From: Alsobacter ponti
GTDB lineage: Bacteria; Pseudomonadota; Alphaproteobacteria; Rhizobiales; Beijerinckiaceae
Length of the DNA: 34,609 nt
Assembly (NCBI RefSeq): GCF_024294805.1
Contig: NZ_JANCLU010000032.1
Location: forward strand, 1-34,609
Direction: 5' to 3'
Positions 26,278 to 34,161 of the stretch are shown one piece after another (within the stretch, counting starts at the first letter, position 1; every line of letters starts with the position of its first letter). The position numbers were made by a program, and so were the translations under genes. The notes under the pieces were generated by a model, which made no database searches, was not told where the DNA came from, and saw only the letters and a program-made list of their open reading frames with translations.

Positions 26278-26862
26278 ATGGCGACGATCGAGGTGCGGCG
26301 GCGGGTGCTCACGACGGACCGGACGTGGCGCGAGGGCGGCCCGCCGCTGGACGAGCCGATCCGGCGCGGCTGGGCGGCCGCCATCCTCGCCAACCCGTTC
26401 GCCGGCCGCTACTGCGAGGACCTGATCCCTTTCATGGAATCCCTCGAACCGCTGGCTTTCGAGATGACCGGCGAGGTGCTCGAGGCGCTGGGCGCGCGGC
26501 CGGCGCGGATCGAATCCTACGGCAAGGGCTCGATCGTCGGCGTCGACGGCGAGCTGGAGCACGCCGCGATCTGGCACAATCCGGGCGGAGCTGGCATCCG
26601 CAGGGCGCTGGGCGGCGGCAAGGCCGGCGTGCCCGGCTCCATGAAGGTCGGCGGTCCCGGCTGCACGCTCGACCTGTCGCTCGGCAACATGGACGCCGCC
26701 AACGTCCGCTCGCACTACGACAGCCTGTCGGTGACGCTCGGCGACGCGCCGCGCCCCGCCGAGCTGGTCGTCATCGTGGCGCTGGCCACGGGCGGGCGGC
26801 CGCACGCCCGGCTCGGCAGCCTCATCTCGGCGGAGGAGGCGCGGCGCGCCGCCAACCGCTGA
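26278..26862 (+). CDS. amino acid synthesis family protein (AA_synth/DUF1185)
   Basis: A 194-residue protein of a family of unknown biochemical role that recurs in amino-acid-related catabolic clusters. Typical stretches are LANPFAGRYCEDLIPFMESL, ESYGKGSIVGVDGELEHAAI, AGIRRALGGGKAGVPGSMKVG and VRSHYDSLSVTLGDAPRPAE, which cover the whole protein. The ATG at 26278 follows AGGGAGG by 9 nt, while the ATG at 26269 abuts it and cannot be used well. It is the last gene of the operon, 43 bp after the flavoprotein gene, and ends 10 bp from the convergent DUF3604 gene. Confidence 0.8.
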   Translation: MATIEVRRRVLTTDRTWREGGPPLDEPIRRGWAAAILANPFAGRYCEDLIPFMESLEPLAFEMTGEVLEALGARPARIESYGKGSIVGVDGELEHAAIWHNPGGAGIRRALGGGKAGVPGSMKVGGPGCTLDLSLGNMDAANVRSHYDSLSVTLGDAPRPAELVVIVALATGGRPHARLGSLISAEEARRAANR

Positions 26863-26872
26863 CGCGCCCGGC

Positions 26873-28819
26873 TCACTGCGCCGGCGAGTACCAGATGGGC
26901 GAGGTGTAGGCGCGCTCCTGCTGCGACGTCGGCAGGTTGGGCGCGAGCTTGAGGCCGTAGTACTTGGCGTCGTAGGCGGTCCAGCGCGGCGTCGGGATCT
27001 CCAGCACGCGGCCGTAATAGAAGGCGCGCTGCTTCGGATCGAAGTCGGGATCCTTCCACACCGCGATGAGCTCCGGCCCGCCGATCGTGTTGGTCCAGGT
27101 GGCGTTCGGCACGTCGACGGTGCTGCCCACCGGCGGCAGCCTGCCGTCCGCAGCGGGCTGGCGGGCGCCCGACCACGCCACGTCGTAGACCTTCTCCCGC
27201 ATCTCGCCGGAGGCGTCGAGCCAGCCCTTGACGATCTGGTAGCGGTCGAGATTGGCCCCGATCGGGTCCTTCAGCGCCGCGACCAGGAAGGTCGGGCTCT
27301 TGCCCTGCGGCGCGGGGCCGAGGTCCCCGCCCATCGGCACGCCCTTGGTGTAGCCGGCGAGCGCCGGGCTGCGGGTGACGGCGTCGCCGGGCTCGAAGTC
27401 GTAGCCGCCGAAGAATCGCACCAGCATGCGCGGACCGGTGGTGGCGTAGGTCTCGCGACGCTCCATGGCGTCGAACAGCGCCTCCCGGGTGTTCTCGGTC
27501 GCCCAGACGGCGGCGTAGCCGGAGGCGATGGTCTCCCACTCGTAGACGGCGCCGGCCTTGCCTTCCATGAAGGCGCGGCCCTTGGTGCGATCCGGGCCGG
27601 GCTCCATGACCGCCGTCTTGCCGAAGTAATTGTCCTCCTCGGCCGCGGTGAGGCCGGTATGGGCGTCGGTGGAGCCGATCAGCCCGAACTTGTAGGGGTT
27701 CACGCCGATGCTCGATTCCAGCTTGAGCCCGAGCTTGAGGGCCGAGCGGGCATATTCGAACTGGAGCATGTCGGGCGTCTTGGCCTCGCTCATGTCGATG
27801 TTGCCCTTGTCCCAGCGTTCGAAGTTCGCGAACTCGTCGTTGGGCGACAGATAGGGGTGCGTCTCCGCGTCCCCCTTCATCTGGGTGACCTCGTAGAGCC
27901 GCTCCCAATGGGCGCGCGTCTCGGCATAATCGCGGTCCAGGGCCTTGCCCGTGCCGGGCTCGATCATCGGGAACATGCGGCCGTTGGACAGATTGCCGTT
28001 GTGGGGAATGGCGAGGACGCGGCCCCCGGTCTTGTCCTCGTAGGCGGCCATCCACGTCCACAGGCCGCGCGGATCGTCGCTGCCGAGCGGAGGCAGCGTG
28101 GTGTAGGGCACCACGCGCTCGGCCTTGTCGCCGTTGTCGCGGAACACGACGTTGCGGTGAAGGTTCATGCCGCCGGTGGTCGACGTCCACTCATAGCCGA
28201 TGAAGGCGGTGAACCGTCCCGGCTCGTTGGCCTGCTCGGCGGCCTTGATGGTGGCCTGCCAGGCGGAGCGGTAGGCCGTGCTGTCCGGGCTGTAGATCAG
28301 GGCCTTGCTCAGGCGGCCCTGCGTGAAGCTCTTGATGATGTCGTAGGCGGCGTCCGCTCCCTTGCCGCCGACGATCATGTCATGCCAGCGACGGCCCGTG
28401 GGATCGGCCATGATGTGGGGCTTTCCGGCGATCACATCCGGGAAGAAGCCCATGTTGTCGGAATGGTCCGCCACGACGAGGAAATCGAGCGGGCGCGACA
28501 GCCTCGCCGGCTGGCCCGTCGACGAGACGACCTGCTCGCCCCGCGCGAAGCGGTAGGCGTCGGAGGGCGAAAGCCGGGCCCCGAAGGCGCCGGCGTCGAG
28601 CGAGAACGACGTGTGCAGGTGGGTGTCGCCGAAATACGGGCGGACGGGGAAGTCGCGTCCCGCATAGGGCGAGTAGTTGGGCCGGGATTGGTACAGCTTT
28701 TCGGCCGCTTCCCTGTGCAGGGTGCCGACGTCGCTCTGGTCCGCCGCGCGCCCCGGCGCGGCGAGGCCGAGGCAGGTCGTCCCCAGCAGGATCGACGCGA
28801 GGACTGTCCGTGTGCTCAT
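26873..28819 (-). CDS. secreted DUF3604 (PHP-like metal-dependent) protein
   Basis: A 648-residue exported protein. The signal peptide MSTRTVLASILLGTTCLGLA is followed by cleavage near GRAAD. Histidine/aspartate motifs FGDTHLHTSFSLDAG (His67, His69), VVADHSDNMGF, AIPHNGNLS and GSTDAHTG resemble the metal sites of PHP phosphoesterases, so a periplasmic metal-dependent hydrolase is likely; the substrate is unknown. The ATG has GGAGGAG 6 nt upstream; an ATG 78 nt earlier adds residues with no signal-peptide character. It is the third gene of a minus-strand operon, 22 bp after the HupE-type gene. Confidence 0.85.
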   Translation of the reverse strand: MSTRTVLASILLGTTCLGLAAPGRAADQSDVGTLHREAAEKLYQSRPNYSPYAGRDFPVRPYFGDTHLHTSFSLDAGAFGARLSPSDAYRFARGEQVVSSTGQPARLSRPLDFLVVADHSDNMGFFPDVIAGKPHIMADPTGRRWHDMIVGGKGADAAYDIIKSFTQGRLSKALIYSPDSTAYRSAWQATIKAAEQANEPGRFTAFIGYEWTSTTGGMNLHRNVVFRDNGDKAERVVPYTTLPPLGSDDPRGLWTWMAAYEDKTGGRVLAIPHNGNLSNGRMFPMIEPGTGKALDRDYAETRAHWERLYEVTQMKGDAETHPYLSPNDEFANFERWDKGNIDMSEAKTPDMLQFEYARSALKLGLKLESSIGVNPYKFGLIGSTDAHTGLTAAEEDNYFGKTAVMEPGPDRTKGRAFMEGKAGAVYEWETIASGYAAVWATENTREALFDAMERRETYATTGPRMLVRFFGGYDFEPGDAVTRSPALAGYTKGVPMGGDLGPAPQGKSPTFLVAALKDPIGANLDRYQIVKGWLDASGEMREKVYDVAWSGARQPAADGRLPPVGSTVDVPNATWTNTIGGPELIAVWKDPDFDPKQRAFYYGRVLEIPTPRWTAYDAKYYGLKLAPNLPTSQQERAYTSPIWYSPAQ

Positions 28820-28841
28820 GTGAAGTCTCCTCCGCTCGCGA

Positions 28842-29867
28842 TCAGAACGACGACAGTCTCTGGAACACCCAGAACATGGCCAGGCTTCCGACGGCATAGG
28901 GCGGCGCCAGCGCCGCCCAGCGTGGGATGGGAAGCCGTGTCGAGGCGATGGCCGCGCCGACGCCGAGGACGGCCGTGACGAACAGCAATTGCCCCGCCTC
29001 TACCCCGACGTTGAAGAACAGCAGCGCGATCGGGATATGGCCTTCGGGCAGCCCGGTCTCGCTCAGCGCGCCGGCGAAACCGAACCCGTGCAGCAGCCCG
29101 AACAGGAAGGCGACGATCCACGGGGCTCGCGCGCCGAGCCCTTCGCGCCCCTGTCGGGCGTGCGCCGCCTCCAGCGCGACGAAGGCGATGGAGAGGGCGA
29201 TGACCGCTTCCACGGGCCGTTGCGGCGCGTGCACGTAGCCCAGCGTCGCGGCGGCCAGCGTGATGCTGTGGGCGACCGTGAAGGCCGTGATGGCCATGAC
29301 GAGCCGCCTGTTGCCGCGCGTCAGCAGCATGAGGCCGAAGACGAAGAGCAGATGGTCGACGCCCGTCAGGATGTGCTCGACGCCCAGCGGCAGGTAGGTC
29401 GCCGCGACGTCGAGCCGCGACGGGCGGGCCGGGATCGTCGCCTTCGGCCGCGAGGGCGTGAGCCGCTCCACGACGGAGCGTCCGTCCGCGAACTCGACCC
29501 GCAGCAGCGCGTCGGAGAGGCTGGCGTCGAGCCCGGCGACGCCCACGACCTGGCCTTCGAGCCCGTCGCGGGCCCGCACCCGCCAGCTCTGCACCAGCGC
29601 GTCGTCCGAGCGGCGCGACAGCACGGGCGACACCGCCTGCGCGGATGCGGGCAGCTCGACATGCAAGGCGAGCCGCATGTCTCCCACCATCGGCGTCTTG
29701 AAGAGCACGTCGAAGAGGCCCGGCGCGGTCTCGGTCAGCGCCAGATAGGCGGGGCGGACCTCATGCGCCATCGGGCCCGGGACGCGCGCCAGCAGCGACG
29801 CGAGGGCGAGCAGCGCGGCGGCCAGGAGCCCCGCCGGACGGGCGATCGGCCGCCGGCCCGCGCTCAT
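28842..29867 (-). CDS. HupE/UreJ-2 family membrane protein
   Basis: A 341-residue protein with a signal-type N-terminus whose mature part would begin HEVRPAYLALTET, as usual for this family. A periplasmic domain of about 130 residues follows, then about six helices. The first membrane motif, GVEHILTGVDHLLFVFG, holds the H-x5-DH pattern of HupE nickel/cobalt permeases; TVAHSITLA and GLLHGFGFAGAL add further histidines. Metal transport is plausible but unproven for this subfamily. Its ATG overlaps the stop of the foldase gene (ATGA), so the two are coupled. Confidence 0.83.
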   Translation of the reverse strand: MSAGRRPIARPAGLLAAALLALASLLARVPGPMAHEVRPAYLALTETAPGLFDVLFKTPMVGDMRLALHVELPASAQAVSPVLSRRSDDALVQSWRVRARDGLEGQVVGVAGLDASLSDALLRVEFADGRSVVERLTPSRPKATIPARPSRLDVAATYLPLGVEHILTGVDHLLFVFGLMLLTRGNRRLVMAITAFTVAHSITLAAATLGYVHAPQRPVEAVIALSIAFVALEAAHARQGREGLGARAPWIVAFLFGLLHGFGFAGALSETGLPEGHIPIALLFFNVGVEAGQLLFVTAVLGVGAAIASTRLPIPRWAALAPPYAVGSLAMFWVFQRLSSF

Positions 29868-30721
29868 TTCGACGCGCCTCCGGCCAGCTTCGGCGACGCC
29901 TTGGGCTCGACGACGATGACGCCGTACTTGCTTCGCAGCGTCGCGATGTAGGCGGCTCGGGCCTCGGCCTCGCGGGCCTGCCGCCAGTCCGCCTTGACCT
30001 CCTCGCGGATCTCGTCGAACGGGCGTGGCGCTCCGGGGGCGAACGCGGCGACGAACACCAGGTGCTGGCCGTAGCCGGAGGCGACCGGCCCCGCCCAGAC
30101 GCCCCTCGGCAACCCCTCCAGCGCGTCGGCGAAGCCGGGTCCGAACAGCCGGGACACCGCGTCCAGCGTCTCGTCCGCGTAGCGCGGCTCCAGCGGCAGC
30201 GGATCGCCGACGCCAACCGCGCCCTCGGGGCCGACCTGCCCTAGTGGGAGGAGCGCCTGTCGAGCGGCGTCGGCGGCGTCGGCCCGCCGGTTGGGGCTGA
30301 AATAGACCTGCTGGAACGTCACCCGCGACGGCCCCCGGTAGCGCGCCGCGCCGTGGTCGTGGAAGGCGCGCAACTCCGCCTCGGTGGGCTCGGCCACCCT
30401 GCCCGTGTCCTCGACGAGGAAGGTCAGCTTCTGCGCCAGCCTGCGCCGCACGATGGTGTCGTCGCGGTCGAGCCCCAGCGCCCGGGCCTCGCGCGCCAGC
30501 AATTCCTCGGTGACCAGGTTGTCGACGAGCGCGGCCATTTCGTCGGGCGTGGGATCGCGGCGGAACTGGCCGGCGAACGTCTCGCCCAGCCAGCGCAATT
30601 CGCCCTCGCCGATCATGACGGGCTGCGCGTCCGCGGGCGACTCGCGGCCTCGCACCAGCGTGTAGCCGCCGAAGAGCAGCGCCCCGGCCAGCACGAAATG
30701 CAGCAACGGGTCGCGCAGCAT
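29864..30721 (-). CDS. membrane-anchored PpiC-type peptidyl-prolyl cis-trans isomerase
   Basis: A 285-residue envelope foldase. MLRDPLLHFVLAGALLFGGYTL gives a single N-terminal membrane anchor. A SurA-like helical N domain follows (EGELRWLGETFAGQFRRDPTPDEMAALVDN), then a parvulin-like domain (about 120-270: SRVTFQQVYFSP, GYGQHLVFVAAFAPGAP). It may assist folding of the proteins exported from this locus. I started at the ATG with GGGGAG 8 nt upstream; an ATG 90 nt earlier would add an unlikely leader. It is the first gene of the operon and is divergent from the sulfatase gene with 227 bp between starts. Confidence 0.82.
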   Translation of the reverse strand: MLRDPLLHFVLAGALLFGGYTLVRGRESPADAQPVMIGEGELRWLGETFAGQFRRDPTPDEMAALVDNLVTEELLAREARALGLDRDDTIVRRRLAQKLTFLVEDTGRVAEPTEAELRAFHDHGAARYRGPSRVTFQQVYFSPNRRADAADAARQALLPLGQVGPEGAVGVGDPLPLEPRYADETLDAVSRLFGPGFADALEGLPRGVWAGPVASGYGQHLVFVAAFAPGAPRPFDEIREEVKADWRQAREAEARAAYIATLRSKYGVIVVEPKASPKLAGGASK

Positions 30722-30948
30722 GCGTCGGTCTCCCCGCACCGTTTCAGCGAGCGCCGCGCCTCGCGCCGCGGAGGCTGCTATCGCGCTGATTGTGTTAAGC
30801 GGGCGACGCATCCACTGCTTTGATTCTGGTCAACGAACTGCCTGTTTTTTGGCGGTTAACTCAATGTCGACGGGGCTCCCGCAGCCGGGGCCCGCTCCTG
30901 CCGGCGCTCGCCGGCCCGCATGGCTGCGCAAGCCCTGGAGATTCCGCC
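30722..30948. promoter_or_regulatory. divergent promoter region between foldase operon and arylsulfatase
   Basis: This 227-bp, relatively AT-rich region must drive both the minus-strand foldase-HupE-DUF3604 operon and the sulfatase gene. It contains GGTTAAC and several T runs (for example GTTTTTTGG at about 30844). I could not fit a convincing -35/-10 pair on either strand, so no promoter box is called. Confidence 0.35.
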
Positions 30949-33276
30949 ATGCGGCTCGTCCCCTCCATCGCAGCCTGCCTGCTCGCGTCTTTGGCGCCAG
31001 CCTTCGCGCAGGACAGCCTTCCGCGGCCCGAGCCCCTATTCGGCGGCCGCGTCGGGGACACGTGGAAGGAGTCCGTCCCGGACTATCCCAAGCCGGTCCA
31101 GGCGCCGGCCGGGGCGCCCAACGTGCTCGTCATCCTGCTTGACGATACCGGCTTCGGCCATGCCGCGACCTTCGGCGGCGCGGCGCAGACGCCGACGCTC
31201 GACCGGCTGGCGCGCGAGGGCCTGCGCTACAACCAGTTTCACACCACGGCGCTGTGCTCGCCGACGCGCGCGGCGCTGCTGACCGGGCGCAACCACCATT
31301 CGGTCGGCTCCGGCGTGGTGATCGAGATGGGCACGGGCTTCCCCGGCTACACCGGCATCGCGCCGGACGCCGCCGCCGGCCTGCCGGAGATCCTGCGCGC
31401 CAACGGCTACGCCACCGCCGCCTTCGGCAAGTGGCACAACACGCCCGATGCGGAGATCTCGCCCGCCGGCCCGTTCGACCGCTGGCCGACCGGCAGGACC
31501 TGGGGGTTCGAGTACTTCTACGGCTTCATGAACGGGGAATCGAACCAGTACTATCCCTCGCTCTACCGGGGCACGACGCCTGTCGCCGCGCCGAAGACGC
31601 CGGAGCAGGGCTATCACCTCACCGAGGACATCGTCGACGAAGCGATCGGCTGGCTCGACCGGGTGAACGCGACCAATCCCTCCAAGCCCTGGTTCCTGTA
31701 TTTCGCGCCGGGCGCGATCCACGCCCCACATCATGCGCCCCAGGCCTATCGCGACAAGTATCGCGGGAAGTTCGACGCGGGCTGGGACCGCTACCGCGAG
31801 GAGACTTTCGCACGGCAGAAGCAGCTCGGCGTCATCCCGGCCGACACGGTGCTGACGCCCCGCCCGGCGGAGCTGCCCGCCTGGGCCGACCAGCCGGAGG
31901 AGGCCAGGCGCGTCTACGCGCGGCTGATGGAGAACTACTCCGGCTATCTCGAGCACACGGACGTCGAGATCGGCCGCCTCATCGCCGCCATCGAGACGAG
32001 CGGCAAGCTCGACGACACCATGGTCGTCTACATCGTCGGCGATAACGGGGCCTCGGGCGAAGGCGGGCTGCAGGGCACCGTCAGCGAGGTCGCCAGCGTC
32101 AACGGCATCCAGCTCGGTCTGCCGGGCCTGCTCGCCAAGTTCGACCAGATCGGCGGGCCGGAGACCGAGCCCCACGTCCCGGCCGCGTGGGCGTGGGCGG
32201 CGGACACGCCGTTCAAATGGACCAAGCAGGTCGCCTCGCACTTCGGCGGCACGCGCAACCCGGTGGTGATCCGCTGGCCGAAGGGCCTCGCCGCGCGCGG
32301 CGAACTGCGCTCGCAGTTCCACCACGTCATCGACATCGCCCCCACCGTGCTCGAGGCCGCGCACCTCCCCGCGCCCAGGACCGTGAACGGCGTGGCGCAG
32401 AAGCCCATCGAGGGCGTCAGCATGCTCTACAGCTTCGCCGACCGGGACACCCGGTCGCGGCGCTCGGTGCAATATTTCGAGATGATGGGCAACCGCGCCA
32501 TCTACAAGGACGGCTGGATCGCCTCGGCCCGGCATGGCCGGCTGCCCTGGCAGACGGCCGGTGCGGCGACCGGCGCGTTCGCCGACGACCAGTGGGAACT
32601 CTACGACCTGTCGACCGACTTCTCGCAGGCCAACGACCTCGCCGCGCGCTATCCCGACAAGGTCAAGGAGATGCAGGCCGCCTTCATGGAGGAGGCGCGC
32701 AAATACAACGTGCTGCCGCTCGACGACCGCCTGTCCGAGCGCTTCGACATGAGCCTTCGGCCCAACCCGCTGAAGGGCCTGACGAAGATGATCTACGGGC
32801 CGGGCGTCGGCGGCCTCAACGAGAGCGCGACGCTCAACACGCACGGCGTGCCGTTCTCGATCACCGCCGACGTTGAGATCGGACCAGCGGGCGGCGACGG
32901 CGTGCTGGCGGCGATGGGCGGCACCACGTGCGGCTGGACGCTCTACGTGAAGGACGGCAGGCCGACCTTCGCCTACAACTTCTTCGCCGTCGAGGAGACC
33001 ACCGTGGCCAGCGGCGCTCCGCTGGCGCCGGGCAAGGCGAGCATCCGCGTCGACGTGACGCCCGTCGCCCCCAGCCCGGGCGCGGCGGCCGACGTGACGC
33101 TGTGGGTGGACGGCAAGCAGGTCGCTTCCGGCCGCGTGCCGCGCACCGCGCCCTTCCGCTACAGCACGGAGCCCTTCGACGTCGGCCGAGACAGCGTCTC
33201 GGCCGTGTCGAACGCGTACCGCTCGCCCTTCGCCTTCCAGGGCCGGATCGCGCAGGTGGCGGTGGAGGTCAGGTGA
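30949..33276 (+). CDS. secreted arylsulfatase
   Basis: A 775-residue sulfatase with a Sec signal peptide (MRLVPSIAACLLASLAPAFA, cleavage at about 20). The metal-site Asp pair is in VILLDDTGFG (Asp65, Asp66), and the formylglycine site is Cys103 in LCSPTRAALLTG, the C-x-P-x-R form needing a sulfatase-modifying enzyme. Further active-site features are FGKWHNTPD, APHHAPQAYRDKY and VGDNGASGEGG. The C-terminal 200 residues form a beta-rich extension typical of the 780-residue bacterial arylsulfatases. The ATG has GGAG 8 nt upstream. The sulfate ester hydrolysed is unknown; no maturation enzyme or sulfate transporter lies in the window. Confidence 0.93.
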   Translation: MRLVPSIAACLLASLAPAFAQDSLPRPEPLFGGRVGDTWKESVPDYPKPVQAPAGAPNVLVILLDDTGFGHAATFGGAAQTPTLDRLAREGLRYNQFHTTALCSPTRAALLTGRNHHSVGSGVVIEMGTGFPGYTGIAPDAAAGLPEILRANGYATAAFGKWHNTPDAEISPAGPFDRWPTGRTWGFEYFYGFMNGESNQYYPSLYRGTTPVAAPKTPEQGYHLTEDIVDEAIGWLDRVNATNPSKPWFLYFAPGAIHAPHHAPQAYRDKYRGKFDAGWDRYREETFARQKQLGVIPADTVLTPRPAELPAWADQPEEARRVYARLMENYSGYLEHTDVEIGRLIAAIETSGKLDDTMVVYIVGDNGASGEGGLQGTVSEVASVNGIQLGLPGLLAKFDQIGGPETEPHVPAAWAWAADTPFKWTKQVASHFGGTRNPVVIRWPKGLAARGELRSQFHHVIDIAPTVLEAAHLPAPRTVNGVAQKPIEGVSMLYSFADRDTRSRRSVQYFEMMGNRAIYKDGWIASARHGRLPWQTAGAATGAFADDQWELYDLSTDFSQANDLAARYPDKVKEMQAAFMEEARKYNVLPLDDRLSERFDMSLRPNPLKGLTKMIYGPGVGGLNESATLNTHGVPFSITADVEIGPAGGDGVLAAMGGTTCGWTLYVKDGRPTFAYNFFAVEETTVASGAPLAPGKASIRVDVTPVAPSPGAAADVTLWVDGKQVASGRVPRTAPFRYSTEPFDVGRDSVSAVSNAYRSPFAFQGRIAQVAVEVR

Positions 33277-33283
33277 CGCGCTA

Positions 33284-33297
33284 GGCGGCGCGCCGCC
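33284..33297. terminator. 14-bp palindrome between convergent genes, weak terminator candidate
   Basis: GGCGGCGCGCCGCC is a perfect palindrome in the 36-bp gap between the ends of the sulfatase and outer-membrane protein genes. Its position suggests two-way termination, but it has neither a loop nor T tracts, so the call is weak. Confidence 0.3.
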
Positions 33298-33312
33298 CAC
33301 GCCGCCTCCCGC

Positions 33313-34161
33313 TCAGAAGCGGATGTTGACGCCCAGGATCGGGCCGTGCTGCAGCACGTCGTACTCGAAGTCGCCGTTCTTGTAGTCGACCTTCAGCGCG
33401 CGATAACCCAGGAACGCGCCCCAGGTCTCGTTGAAGGCGTAGCTCAGGCCGCCGAACAGGTCCCACTCGTACTTGGACCCGCCGCCGCCCGCGAAACCGA
33501 CGGCGATGGCGCTGAAGCTGCGGGTGAACTCGTAGCGCATCCGCACGCCGGCCACGGCGTCGGCCCAGACCTCGGACTTGCTGAGTGACACGTAGCCGTT
33601 GATGGGGTCATGGGCCTCGAGCGTGTTCTTCATGCCGAAGCCGCGCACGCCCACCAGGCCGTCCATGGTGAAGCCGTTGCCCTCGTAGAGACGGTAGCCG
33701 CCGGCGGCGAGGCCGATGACGCTCGAGCTCTCCAGCTTGAGCCTGTCATACCCATCGGGAGGGGCGAGCGTGGGGGCGATCTTCGAGAAGATGAGGTCAG
33801 TGAACAGGACGAAGCGGCCGTAGCGCGCCTCGCCGCTGGCCATCACGGCCCCTTGCAGGTTCTGCAGCAGCTTGTCGAAGCCCACATTGATGTCCGCCGC
33901 CGGCAGAGGCGGCAATGTCCGCACCCGACCCTCGATCCCGGAGGCCCAGCCATAGACGCTGACGGCGAACGTCCAGGACGGCGCGGGCTCGACCACCGGA
34001 GCCGGCGCGGCGGGCGCGACCGGCGCGCCGAGGTCCGCGGCCACGGCCGCCTGCGAGATTGCGCAGACCAGCGCCGCCGCCCCGGTCGCCAGCCCCCGCG
34101 CCAGGACGCGCTCCAATGAACGCCGCGCCGCAGCCCCGCCCGACCTCGTCCACTCCGTCAT
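33313..34161 (-). CDS. outer-membrane beta-barrel protein
   Basis: A 282-residue exported protein. A long signal peptide (about 1-45, ending SQAAVAADL) is followed by a Pro/Ala linker (APVAPAAPAPVVEPAP) and alternating beta strands starting SWTFAVSVYGWASGIEGRV. The chain ends VNIRF with the terminal Phe expected by the BAM complex. Segments such as GEARYGRFVLFTDLIFSKI fit a conserved alphaproteobacterial outer-membrane family of unknown function. I used the ATG at 34161; an upstream GTG at 34182 would add seven residues. It is convergent with the sulfatase gene. Confidence 0.8.
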   Translation of the reverse strand: MTEWTRSGGAAARRSLERVLARGLATGAAALVCAISQAAVAADLGAPVAPAAPAPVVEPAPSWTFAVSVYGWASGIEGRVRTLPPLPAADINVGFDKLLQNLQGAVMASGEARYGRFVLFTDLIFSKIAPTLAPPDGYDRLKLESSSVIGLAAGGYRLYEGNGFTMDGLVGVRGFGMKNTLEAHDPINGYVSLSKSEVWADAVAGVRMRYEFTRSFSAIAVGFAGGGGSKYEWDLFGGLSYAFNETWGAFLGYRALKVDYKNGDFEYDVLQHGPILGVNIRF

